From Syntrophaceae bacterium (GTDB taxonomy: Bacteria; Desulfobacterota; SM23-61): 5,296 nt of DNA. The notes beneath the pieces are model-generated. The model was given only the letters and a program-made list of their open reading frames with translations. It made no database searches and was not told the origin of the DNA. Shown here piece after piece: positions 1 through 5,261 of this stretch. Position 1 is the stretch's first letter; each line of letters starts with the position of its first letter. The position numbers and the translations under genes are program-made. Location of the stretch: NCBI GenBank assembly GCA_003154025.1, contig PMCE01000141.1:1764-7059 (forward strand), given 5' to 3'.

Positions 1-63
1 GGCAGAACCTGGGATTACCTAAAGGAGATTATCCTGCCACAGCCCACCCATTTATGTTAATAT

Positions 64-92
64 TCCGGCCGTACCGAAGCCGGACAAAGGAG
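64..92 (+). promoter_or_regulatory. Hairpin and Shine-Dalgarno in the leader of the first gene
   Basis: A 6-bp inverted repeat, TCCGGC (64-69) with GCCGGA (79-84), encloses a 9-nt loop. It ends one base before CAAAGGAG, whose core AAAGGAG (86-92) is a strong ribosome binding site 7 nt from the ATG at 100. The ribosome binding site firmly decides the start of the phosphorylase gene. The hairpin is short and could be chance; its closeness to the binding site is the only hint of a role. Upstream of it, bases 1-60 read open in frame 1 to a TAA at 58-60 and in frame 2 to a TAA at 20-22. Either could be the tail of a preceding gene, and I recognise neither. Confidence 0.45.
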
Positions 93-99
93 CCCCTTC

Positions 100-921
100 A
101 TGAACCAAGCCCTGAAAGAGATCGAAGAATCCTTCCGTTCCATCGCCAAACGGGTGAAGATCAAACCCCGGGTGGGCATGATCCTGGGAACCGGCCTGGG
201 GAAGCTGGTAGATCGGGCCTCTATCAAGGAATCCCTGTCCTACGACGATATCCCCCATTTTCCCGTAAGCACGGTGGAGGGACATGCGGGCCGCCTCCTC
301 TTCGGCCGCCTGGCCGGGAAGAATGTGGTTATCATGCAGGGAAGGGGCCACGGTTACGAGGGATATACCCTCCACCGGATCACGCTCCCGATCCGGGTGA
401 TGAAGAGGCTGGGAATCGAGATCCTGATCATTTCCAACGCCGCCGGCGGTCTCAACCCTCTATATTCCCCCGGAGAGGTGATGGTGATCTGCGACCACAT
501 CAACCTGACCGGCCAGAACCCCTTGGTCGGTCCCAACCTCGATCCTTTCGGCCCCCGATTTCCGGACATGGTCGATGTCTATGACCGCGAGTTAATCCAG
601 ACCGCCGAGCAGGCGGCCGCCCGGGAGAAAATCAAAATTCAAAAAGGGGTGTATGCAGGGGTCGTCGGCCCCAGCCTGGAGACCCCGGCGGAGACTCGCT
701 TTCTACGGATGATTGGAGCCGATGCGGTGGGAATGTCCACCATCCCGGAGGTGATCGTAGGAATTCACTGCGGCCTGCGGATCCTGGGGCTTTCGGCCAT
801 TTCCAACATCAATCTCCCCGATTGCATGCAGCCCGCAACCCTGGAAGAAATCCTGAAAAATGCCGCGGCGGCCGGGAAGAAGATGGGGAAAATCGTGGAA
901 GGAGTCGTTAAGAAAATATGA
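100..921 (+). CDS. Purine nucleoside phosphorylase, class I; possibly methylthioinosine phosphorylase
   Basis: This 273-aa cytoplasmic enzyme belongs to the trimeric PNP/MTAP family, which splits purine nucleosides with phosphate into free base and (deoxy)ribose-1-phosphate. Motifs in order, with human PNP equivalents: phosphate loop GTGLG (30-34, Thr31 for Ser33), GHAGR (61-65, His62 for His64), GRGHGYEGY (81-89, Arg82 and His84 for Arg84 and His86), NAAGG (113-117), GPSLETPAE (190-198, Glu194 for Glu201), GADAVGMST (206-214, Met212 and Ser213 for Met219 and Ser220). Asn236 matches Asn243, the residue that reads 6-oxopurines; MTA phosphorylases have Asp there. The usual His257, which touches the ribose 5'-OH, appears to be Leu248 (ATLEE). 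Length is normal for the family. The ATG at 100 has a strong ribosome binding site at 86-92. The next gene, an MTA/SAH deaminase, makes methylthioinosine as a substrate likely. The family call is very sure; the choice among inosine/guanosine phosphorylase and methylthioinosine phosphorylase is not. Confidence 0.95.
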   Translation: MNQALKEIEESFRSIAKRVKIKPRVGMILGTGLGKLVDRASIKESLSYDDIPHFPVSTVEGHAGRLLFGRLAGKNVVIMQGRGHGYEGYTLHRITLPIRVMKRLGIEILIISNAAGGLNPLYSPGEVMVICDHINLTGQNPLVGPNLDPFGPRFPDMVDVYDRELIQTAEQAAAREKIKIQKGVYAGVVGPSLETPAETRFLRMIGADAVGMSTIPEVIVGIHCGLRILGLSAISNINLPDCMQPATLEEILKNAAAAGKKMGKIVEGVVKKI

Positions 922-941
922 TTGCGAATTGCGCATTGAAA
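921..941 (+). repeat. Three-unit heptamer tandem repeat (ATTGCGA type)
   Basis: Immediately after the stop codon of the phosphorylase come three 7-bp units: ATTGCGA (921-927), ATTGCGC (928-934) and ATTGAAA (935-941). The first unit uses the last base of the stop codon. The array is short, but the same 7-bp period recurs in the other intergenic region, which makes chance less likely. No function is evident. Confidence 0.5.
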
Positions 942-952
942 AAACCGGGCTG

Positions 953-1020
953 ACCGTTCGTCGGTTATCCGTTGCCCGGGGACGGGCCAACAAGCAAACG
1001 GGCTAACCGGCAAACCGGCC
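953..1020. repeat. Inverted pair of degenerate 7-8 bp repeats forming a hairpin
   Basis: Bases 953-978 carry CGGTT/CGTT words spaced about 8 bp. Bases 991-1020 carry the complementary word as octamers: CAAGCAAA, CGGGCTAA, CCGGCAAA, CCGGCC. The two blocks face each other. GTCGGTTA (960-967) pairs with TAACCGGC (1004-1011) with one G-T wobble. Inward, CCGTTGC (969-975) pairs with bases 994-1002 across two single-base bulges. The result is roughly 15 bp of imperfect stem with a loop at 976-993. CCGGGC (945-950) and GCCCGG (974-979) form a competing stem. There is no T-run, so it is not a standard intrinsic terminator. GGTTATCCGTTGCCCG (963-978) matches 2496-2511 at 13 of 16 bases. Confidence 0.6.
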
Positions 1021-1029
1021 GACTGGCAG

Positions 1030-1091
1030 GCCTTTCATTGCCTTTCGATTGCGGAGTCCGGAATGGGGGATCGAGGCGAAAGGCAAAAGGC
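1030..1091 (+). promoter_or_regulatory. Long hairpin in the leader of the deaminase gene
   Basis: TTGCCTTTCG (1038-1047) is perfectly complementary to CGAAAGGCAA (1077-1086). The stem continues outward as GCCTT (1030-1034) with AAGGC (1087-1091), after a 3-nt bulge at 1035-1037. That gives 15 paired bases and a 29-nt loop, which contains the palindrome TCCGGA (1057-1062). The structure ends about 65 nt before the deaminase start. It could be a transcript stabiliser, a leader element or part of the intergenic repeat material. It has no following T-run and I recognise no riboswitch class in it. Confidence 0.45.
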
Positions 1092-1144
1092 GGATCTGCT
1101 CAAGTGCCTAAGGTTGAGAAGGGAGATGGCTGAATTTTGAGGTG

Positions 1145-1150
1145 GGGAGG
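1145..1150 (+). promoter_or_regulatory. Ribosome binding site that favours a GTG start for the deaminase
   Basis: GGGAGG lies 6 nt before the GTG at 1157. It is 18 nt before the ATG at 1169, and it lies inside the reading frame if the upstream GTG at 1142 were used. Neither alternative has a comparably placed purine-rich site: GGGAG near 1121-1125 is about 16 nt from 1142, and only CGGGA with a 3-nt gap precedes 1169. This site therefore points to GTG 1157. Confidence 0.5.
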
Positions 1151-1156
1151 GTTGTG

Positions 1157-2479
1157 GTGACGGGAATTATGGCGTGCGACATCCTTATTTCTGATGTAAG
1201 TCTTCTTCCTCTGCCTGACCCGAATCATTTCATCGAGAAGGGATGGCTGGCGATTCAGGGGCCCGAAATCCTGGCTCTCGGAAAGGGGGATCCTCCAGCC
1301 TGTGCGGCGAAAAAGAGAATGGACGGGGCCGGATGCCTGGTCATGCCGGGATTGATCAACGCCCACCTGCATGCCCCCATGACTCTTTTTCGGGGCTTGG
1401 CCGACGATCTTCCGCTTAAGTCTTGGCTCGAAGAACACATCTTCCCGGCCGAGGGGAAATGGGTAAGCGGAGAGTTTGTTTACTGGGGAACCCTTCTGGC
1501 CTGCGCAGAGATGGTCCGGTCGGGGACCACTGCCTTTTCCGACGGATATTTTTTCGAAGACCAGGCTGCGCGGGCCGCACTCCAATCGGGAATGCGGGGT
1601 CTTGCGGCCCAGGGGATTCTGGACTTCCCCACCCCCGACTCTCCATCGCCCGCTGAATCGATCCAGCGCATAAAAAACTATATCCGAGATTATTCCGGTT
1701 CCGAATTGATAAAACCCGCAATATTTGCCCACACGGTTTACACCTGCTCCCCCAACCTGTTGAAAGAGTGTCGAAGTCTGGCGGAGCGGCATGGGGTTCC
1801 TTTGGTCACCCATCTTTCCGAGAGCCGGAGTGAAATTGAAGAAGTTATGAAGAAATATGGTCGAAGGCCTGTAGATCACTTGGAAAATCTGGGGCTTCTT
1901 TCTTCTTCTCTCATCGCCTGCCACTGCGTCTGGCTCACCGAAGAGGAGATGGATCTCCTGGCCCGGAGAAAGGTCCGGGTGGTTCACAACCCCGAGTCCA
2001 ACATGAAGCTGGCCTCAGGGGTGGCCCCGGTTCCGGACCTTCTGGCCCGGGGAGTCGCCGTAGGATTGGGCACGGACGGCTGCGCCAGCAACAACAACCT
2101 GGACCTCTTTCAGGAGATGGACTTCGCCGCCAAGCTGCACAAGGTGCACCGGCTGGACCCCACGGTTATGCCGTCCCAAACGGTCCTGGAGATGGCCACT
2201 CTGGGAGGAGCCAGGGTCCTGGGGATGGAAGAGGAGGTCGGGTCTCTGGAAGCGGGCAAGAAGGCCGATGTGATCGTCCTGGAGTTAAACCGCCCCCACC
2301 TTCAGCCGATGTACAACCCGGTCTCTCAACTGGTCTATTCCGCCACCGGAGCAGACGTGCGGGACGTGATCATCGACGGAAAACTGATCATGGAAAACCG
2401 AAAATTGCTTACCCTGAATGAAGAAGAGATCCTGGAGCACGCGAAGGAATGGGGGAGGAAGATAAGCGCCAAGCGCTAA
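1157..2479 (+). CDS. mtaD: MTA/SAH deaminase family amidohydrolase
   Basis: This is a 440-aa cytoplasmic TIM-barrel metalloenzyme of the TrzA/AtzA-like amidohydrolases. The closest recognisable family is 5'-methylthioadenosine/S-adenosylhomocysteine deaminase, which hydrolyses the 6-amino group to give methylthioinosine or S-inosylhomocysteine and ammonia. Numbered from GTG 1157, the metal ligands are His70 and His72 (NAHLH), His219 (THLSE) and Asp307 (LGTDG). The catalytic pair is Glu222 and His256 (CHCVWL). Other family marks are MPGLINAHLHAPMTLFRG, HNPESNMKLASG and TDGCASNNNLDLFQEMDF. The C-terminal segment GSLEAGKKADVIVL closes the composite beta-domain. The start is uncertain: GTG 1142 gives 445 aa, GTG 1157 has the best ribosome binding site, and ATG 1169 (MACDILI) gives 436 aa and the most family-like N-terminus. 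It follows the phosphorylase on the same strand after about 235 nt. Related enzymes deaminate 5'-deoxyadenosine, adenosine or triazines, so substrate is predicted rather than proven. Confidence 0.9.
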   Translation: MTGIMACDILISDVSLLPLPDPNHFIEKGWLAIQGPEILALGKGDPPACAAKKRMDGAGCLVMPGLINAHLHAPMTLFRGLADDLPLKSWLEEHIFPAEGKWVSGEFVYWGTLLACAEMVRSGTTAFSDGYFFEDQAARAALQSGMRGLAAQGILDFPTPDSPSPAESIQRIKNYIRDYSGSELIKPAIFAHTVYTCSPNLLKECRSLAERHGVPLVTHLSESRSEIEEVMKKYGRRPVDHLENLGLLSSSLIACHCVWLTEEEMDLLARRKVRVVHNPESNMKLASGVAPVPDLLARGVAVGLGTDGCASNNNLDLFQEMDFAAKLHKVHRLDPTVMPSQTVLEMATLGGARVLGMEEEVGSLEAGKKADVIVLELNRPHLQPMYNPVSQLVYSATGADVRDVIIDGKLIMENRKLLTLNEEEILEHAKEWGRKISAKR

Positions 2480-2480
2480 C

Positions 2481-2522
2481 TGGTTGCTCGTTGCTGGTTA
2501 CTCGTTGCTCGTTGTCGGTTAG
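2481..2522 (+). repeat. Heptamer tandem array, TSGTTGC type, six units
   Basis: Two bases after the deaminase stop codon, six contiguous 7-bp units run without a gap: TGGTTGC, TCGTTGC, TGGTTAC, TCGTTGC, TCGTTGT and CGGTTAG. Each keeps a GTT core. The facing array at 2625-2659 carries the reverse complement. Bases 2483-2513 pair with 2627-2657 over 31 positions, with 27 Watson-Crick pairs, two G-T wobbles and two mismatches, enclosing a 113-nt loop. Confidence 0.8.
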
Positions 2523-2556
2523 CCGTAAAGGCATGATCTCCAAAGACCATCCTTGA

Positions 2557-2592
2557 GCGGTAGGTCCGGGGAACGCCCCCCGCATTTTTCTT
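2557..2592 (+). terminator. Possible intrinsic terminator after the deaminase gene
   Basis: GGGG (2568-2571) pairs with CCCC (2576-2579) around an AACG loop. GCGG (2557-2560) can pair with CCGC (2580-2583), leaving a 7-nt bulge on the 5' side. The stem is followed by ATTTTTCTT (2584-2592). It sits about 80 nt past the deaminase stop, at the tail-to-tail junction. The bulge weakens it; CGGGG with CCCCG (2578-2582) is an alternative stem. On the minus strand no T-run follows it, so it would not serve pcm. Confidence 0.45.
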
Positions 2593-2624
2593 CCCGATCT
2601 GTGCTTTGATCGATAGGGTTAGGC

Positions 2625-2659
2625 GGGACGAGCAACCAGGAACCAGCAACGAGTAACGG
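2625..2659 (-). repeat. Heptamer tandem array in inverted orientation
   Basis: Five 7-bp units on the + strand read GGGACGA, GCAACCA, GGAACCA, GCAACGA and GTAACGG. On the minus strand these are CCGTTAC, TCGTTGC, TGGTTCC, TGGTTGC and TCGTCCC, the same repeat type as 2481-2522. The two arrays form the 31-position inverted repeat described for that entry. It lies between the two converging transcription units, about 50 bp past the pcm stop codon. Confidence 0.8.
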
Positions 2660-2682
2660 GTTCGAATTCGCGATCCACCGTC

Positions 2683-2703
2683 GAAAATCTGCAATCTGAA
2701 ATC
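2683..2703 (-). repeat. Three-unit heptamer repeat (GATTKCA type)
   Basis: Read on the minus strand the units are GATTTCA, GATTGCA and GATTTTC, contiguous with a 7-bp period. They begin 4 nt past the pcm stop codon. The placement directly after a gene end mirrors the ATTGCGA array after the phosphorylase (921-941), and the TTG/ATT words are related. No function is evident. Confidence 0.5.
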
Positions 2704-2707
2704 ACTA

Positions 2708-3397
2708 TCAGTACCCGCTCCACTTTTCCCTTTTGGCCCAGCCATATTCCCCCACCAGGGAAACGAAATTGCAATCCAGCAGGTCTTCTTGGGAATAGCC
2801 TTGGGAGTCTTTGCGGATACGGATGAGCCTCTGGCAGTTTCGTTCGCCCACCGGGATGACCATGGTCCCTCCCACCTTTAGCTGCCCCAGCAGGGGCTGG
2901 GGCAAAGAAGGGGCTCCGGCGGTAATCAGGATGGCGTCGAAGGGCGCCTCTTCCACCCACCCGTAACTGCCGTCTGAAAGTTTGGTGACCACGTTGTGGC
3001 ATTGAATCCGGTCAAGAGCCTTTCGGGCCCGTTCCAGGAGGCCGCGAACCCTTTCCACCGAATAGACCCGGTCAGCCAGGCAGGCCAGAGCGGCAGCCTG
3101 GTACCCGGACCCGGTGCCCACCTCCAGGATTTTTTCATTCCCCTGAAGATTCAGGGCCTCGCTCATGAAAGCCACCATGAAGGGCTGGGTGATAGTCTGT
3201 CCTTCGCCGATGGGCAGGGCCGTGTCCCCGTAGGCCTGCCCGAGCAGGGCCTCGGGGACGAAGAGATGGCGGGGAACCCTGGTCAGGGCATCGATGACCT
3301 TAGGGTCCCTGATTCCCCGGCCGATGATCTGTTCTTTGACCATCTTTTCCCGAGCCCGGGTGTAATCCAGAGCGCCTGTATGGGCTAAATTCATCAT
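2708..3397 (-). CDS. pcm: Protein-L-isoaspartate O-methyltransferase
   Basis: This 229-aa cytoplasmic repair enzyme methylates abnormal L-isoaspartyl residues in aged proteins with S-adenosylmethionine, starting their return to normal aspartate and releasing SAH. Visible motifs: VPRHLFVPE (41-49), the family-specific GQTITQP (66-72), SAM-binding motif I LEVGTGSGY (91-99) with the acidic SAM-ribose residue Glu115 at the end of VYSVE, motif II APFDAILITAGAP (151-163), and motif III LKVGGTMVIPVG (173-184). The C-terminus FVSLVGEYGW (211-220) is also typical. Length is slightly above the usual 205-220 aa because of a longer N-terminus. ATG codons at 3397 and 3394 both follow a GGAAGAAG stretch, and a later ATG encodes Met20. 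The gene begins 23 nt after the surE stop codon, so the two are probably co-transcribed. The surE-pcm order is widespread in bacteria and supports both calls. It is the last gene of the operon. Confidence 0.96.
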   Translation of the reverse strand: MMNLAHTGALDYTRAREKMVKEQIIGRGIRDPKVIDALTRVPRHLFVPEALLGQAYGDTALPIGEGQTITQPFMVAFMSEALNLQGNEKILEVGTGSGYQAAALACLADRVYSVERVRGLLERARKALDRIQCHNVVTKLSDGSYGWVEEAPFDAILITAGAPSLPQPLLGQLKVGGTMVIPVGERNCQRLIRIRKDSQGYSQEDLLDCNFVSLVGEYGWAKREKWSGY

Positions 3398-3420
3398 CTT
3401 CTTCCGCCCGGAAGCCGGCT

Positions 3421-4164
3421 TCAGATCCTTCGTTTCAGGAGCGTCTCAAAGGACGCATAGTTGGTCCAGTCCAGGTGCAGGGGAGTGATGGAGATCGAAT
3501 TGCCGGCGATGGCCTTGAAATCCGAATCCTCCGTGTCCACGTACCCCGGGTTGTTCCCGCCGATGATATAGTATTTCTTCCCCCAGGCATCCACCTTTTC
3601 CTGCACCGAATCCCCGTAGACTCGCTTTCCCATGCGGGTGATCCGGTAGGATTTTGGCTCTTTCCCGCGGGGAACGTTTACGTTTAAAAAAGTGTTCTTG
3701 GGAAGGCCGTGGCGAAGAAGGTTCCTGGCCAACCGTACGGCAAAAGAGGCGGCGTGGGTGAAATCGAAGTTTCTTCGCGCCACCAGGGAGATGGCGAAGG
3801 AAGGGATCCCCAAGATGGTTCCCTCGACGGCTGCCGATACCGTGCCCGAATAGGAAATGTCTTCCCCCAGGTTCTCTCCTTTGTTGATCCCGGAGACCAG
3901 GAGGTCCGGTTTCTCGGGAAGAATCTTGTGCGCCCCCAAGAGAACGCAATCCGTGGGCGTCCCGTTGACCGCAAAAAAGCGGGGGCCGAGGTCTTTGATT
4001 CTCTTCTTGCGCAGCGGGCGCCCCATGGTCAGGGCATGGCCTACGGCGCTCTGTTCCCGGTCCGGAGCAACCACCCACACCTCGGCGACCCGCTCCAGAT
4101 CCCTGGCCAGCGTCAAGAGCCCCTCGGACTGAATTCCATCATCATTGGTAACCAGGATTCTCAA
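3421..4164 (-). CDS. surE: 5'/3'-nucleotidase SurE
   Basis: This 247-aa metal-dependent phosphatase removes phosphate from nucleoside 5'- and 3'-monophosphates; family members also act on short polyphosphates. The family-defining N-terminus MRILVTNDDGI provides metal ligands Asp8 and Asp9. Further ligands are Ser39 (APDREQSAVG, 34-43) and Asn94 (SGINKGENLG, 91-100). VNGTPTDCV (66-74) and SGTVSAAVEG (106-115) complete the conserved core. Length is normal. The initiation codon is TTG: the invariant family N-terminus begins exactly there, and AAAGGA lies 7 nt upstream. It sits 69 nt downstream of trxB and 23 nt upstream of pcm, so the three minus-strand genes look like one operon. The product nucleosides could feed the phosphorylase encoded at the other side of the window, which is inference. 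Confidence 0.97.
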   Translation of the reverse strand: MRILVTNDDGIQSEGLLTLARDLERVAEVWVVAPDREQSAVGHALTMGRPLRKKRIKDLGPRFFAVNGTPTDCVLLGAHKILPEKPDLLVSGINKGENLGEDISYSGTVSAAVEGTILGIPSFAISLVARRNFDFTHAASFAVRLARNLLRHGLPKNTFLNVNVPRGKEPKSYRITRMGKRVYGDSVQEKVDAWGKKYYIIGGNNPGYVDTEDSDFKAIAGNSISITPLHLDWTNYASFETLLKRRI

Positions 4165-4171
4165 AATGCGG

Positions 4172-4177
4172 TCCTTT
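4172..4177 (-). promoter_or_regulatory. Ribosome binding site supporting the TTG start of surE
   Basis: On the minus strand AAAGGA is followed by a 7-nt spacer and then TTG (4164-4162). No in-frame ATG or GTG upstream fits the fixed SurE N-terminus, so this site settles the rare start codon. Confidence 0.65.
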
Positions 4178-4233
4178 GCCGGGAAAAGTTGCCGGTGACC
4201 CCTTACGCCCTGAAGCGGAAACGATAGAGCAGC

Positions 4234-5166
4234 TCATGGCCATTTACGTGATTCGATGTAACGCTCCGCGGCAAAAGCAGCCACCGCTCCGTCTCCCACG
4301 GCGGTGGAAACCTGGCGCAAGAGTTTCTTCCTCACATCTCCGGCGGCAAAGATCCCGCGGGCCGAAGTGGCCATGTTATCGTCCGTGATCACATAACCCT
4401 GGTCGTCAAGGTTCACAATTCCCTTCAGGAATTCCGTGTTGGCGGTCAGGCCCACGTAGAAGAAAACCCCGCTTACCGGCAGGGTCCGGCAATCTTTCGA
4501 CCGGAGGTCCAAAATTTCCAGGCCTTCCACACCCGTCTCCCCCAGGACTTTGGTTACGATCGAATCCCAGAGGATCTCGATTTTGGGGTTCTGGAAAGCC
4601 CGCTCCTGCAGGATTTCCTCCGCCCGCAGGGTTTTCCGGCGGTGAATGAGATAAACCCGGCTGGCAAATCGGGTCAGGTACAGGGCTTCATCGACCGCTG
4701 AGTCGCCCCCTCCGATCACTCCTATTTCCTGATCTTTGAAAAAAGGCCCGTCACAGGTTCCACAATAGGAAACGCCTCTTCCCCGCAGCGCCTCTTCGCC
4801 GGGAACCCCCAGCTTTTTCGGCTCCACGCCAGTGGTTATGACGAGCGCCTTGGTGACCAGTTTTTGGCCCTCATATTCCAGCTCCCAAAAGGGCTCCCGC
4901 GAAGTCAGCGATTTTACTTCTCCGGAAGCCACTTCCATCCCAAATTTTCTGGCCTGGCTTTCCATCGCTTGCGCCAAGTCTGGCCCGGCAATTCCCTCGG
5001 GAAAACCCGGGTAGTTTTCGATAAGAAAGGTGCTGGCCGCCTGCCCCCCGGGAACCATTTTTTCGATAAGGAGGGCGCTCATTCTGGCCCGGGCCGCATA
5101 GAGCCCCGCAGTCAGGCCTGCCGGCCCTCCCCCTGCTATGATCAGATCGTAAACCGAAGGATTCAT
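4234..5166 (-). CDS. trxB: Thioredoxin reductase (NADPH)
   Basis: This 310-aa cytoplasmic flavoprotein passes electrons from NADPH through FAD and a redox disulfide to thioredoxin. It is the low-molecular-weight bacterial type. Motifs: FAD dinucleotide fold IIAGGGPAGLTAG (9-21), GGQ (40-42), redox pair Cys135 and Cys138 in CGTCDG, NADPH fold IGGGDSAVDEAL (151-162), HRRKTLR (175-181) whose arginines mark NADPH over NADH preference, and the second FAD motif GIFAAGD (271-277) followed by RQVSTAVGDGAVAA (284-297). The active site reads CGTC rather than the CATC of E. coli TrxB. The ATG at 5166 has AAAGGGG 7 nt upstream. It heads the surE-pcm operon. Related ferredoxin- or flavin-linked reductases exist in anaerobes, but the intact HRRxxxR motif argues for NADPH. 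I found no convincing sigma-70 promoter in the 130 bp upstream. Confidence 0.95.
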   Translation of the reverse strand: MNPSVYDLIIAGGGPAGLTAGLYAARARMSALLIEKMVPGGQAASTFLIENYPGFPEGIAGPDLAQAMESQARKFGMEVASGEVKSLTSREPFWELEYEGQKLVTKALVITTGVEPKKLGVPGEEALRGRGVSYCGTCDGPFFKDQEIGVIGGGDSAVDEALYLTRFASRVYLIHRRKTLRAEEILQERAFQNPKIEILWDSIVTKVLGETGVEGLEILDLRSKDCRTLPVSGVFFYVGLTANTEFLKGIVNLDDQGYVITDDNMATSARGIFAAGDVRKKLLRQVSTAVGDGAVAAFAAERYIESRKWP

Positions 5167-5230
5167 CCCTTCGCCCCTTTCGATCGAATATGCTGTCTAA
5201 AATATCACAGGAGAGCAAAAAGTTACAGGC

Positions 5231-5261
5231 TTCATATTTGAAATTCTGGTAATACTTTACC
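5231..5261. promoter_or_regulatory. Two small palindromes upstream of trxB
   Basis: GGTAA-TACT-TTACC (5248-5261) and TTCA-TATT-TGAA (5231-5242) are each inverted repeats with perfect arms and a 4-bp centre. They lie side by side in an AT-richer stretch 65-95 bp before the trxB start. This is where operator sites for the trxB-surE-pcm operon would be expected. The arms are only 5 and 4 bp, I recognise no regulator's consensus in them, and chance is a fair explanation. Confidence 0.25.

Noticed and set aside
1..38. Hairpin GGCAG (1-5) with CTGCC (34-38) at the window edge
   Set aside because: Only 5 bp around a 28-nt loop with little internal pairing, and the sequence upstream is missing.
54..584. 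176-aa + strand open frame overlapping the phosphorylase
   Set aside because: It is rich in Arg, Pro and Gly, as out-of-frame translations of GC-rich genes are, and lies in another frame of a clear PNP gene.
1030..1156. SAH or SAM riboswitch in the deaminase leader
   Set aside because: The context made this attractive, but the characteristic conserved core words of the known SAH riboswitch are absent, and the visible structure is a single simple hairpin.
1100..1987. 295-aa minus-strand open frame opposite the deaminase gene
   Set aside because: It has no recognisable family motif and lies wholly opposite a gene with complete catalytic motifs and family length; it is a GC-driven antisense shadow.
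2653..2680. tRNA T-arm-like word GGTTCGAATTC near 2659-2669
   Set aside because: The bases flanking it (ACGGG and TCGCG) do not form a T stem, and no anticodon arm or acceptor stem can be found upstream; the area is heptamer repeat.
2480..2707. CRISPR array, because of short repeats between genes
   Set aside because: The units are 7 bp, contiguous and degenerate, with no unique spacers of constant length.
5193..5210. LexA box upstream of trxB (CTGT...ACAG)
   Set aside because: The spacing between the half-sites is 10 bp, whereas the enterobacterial LexA box has 8 bp, and the arms do not extend.
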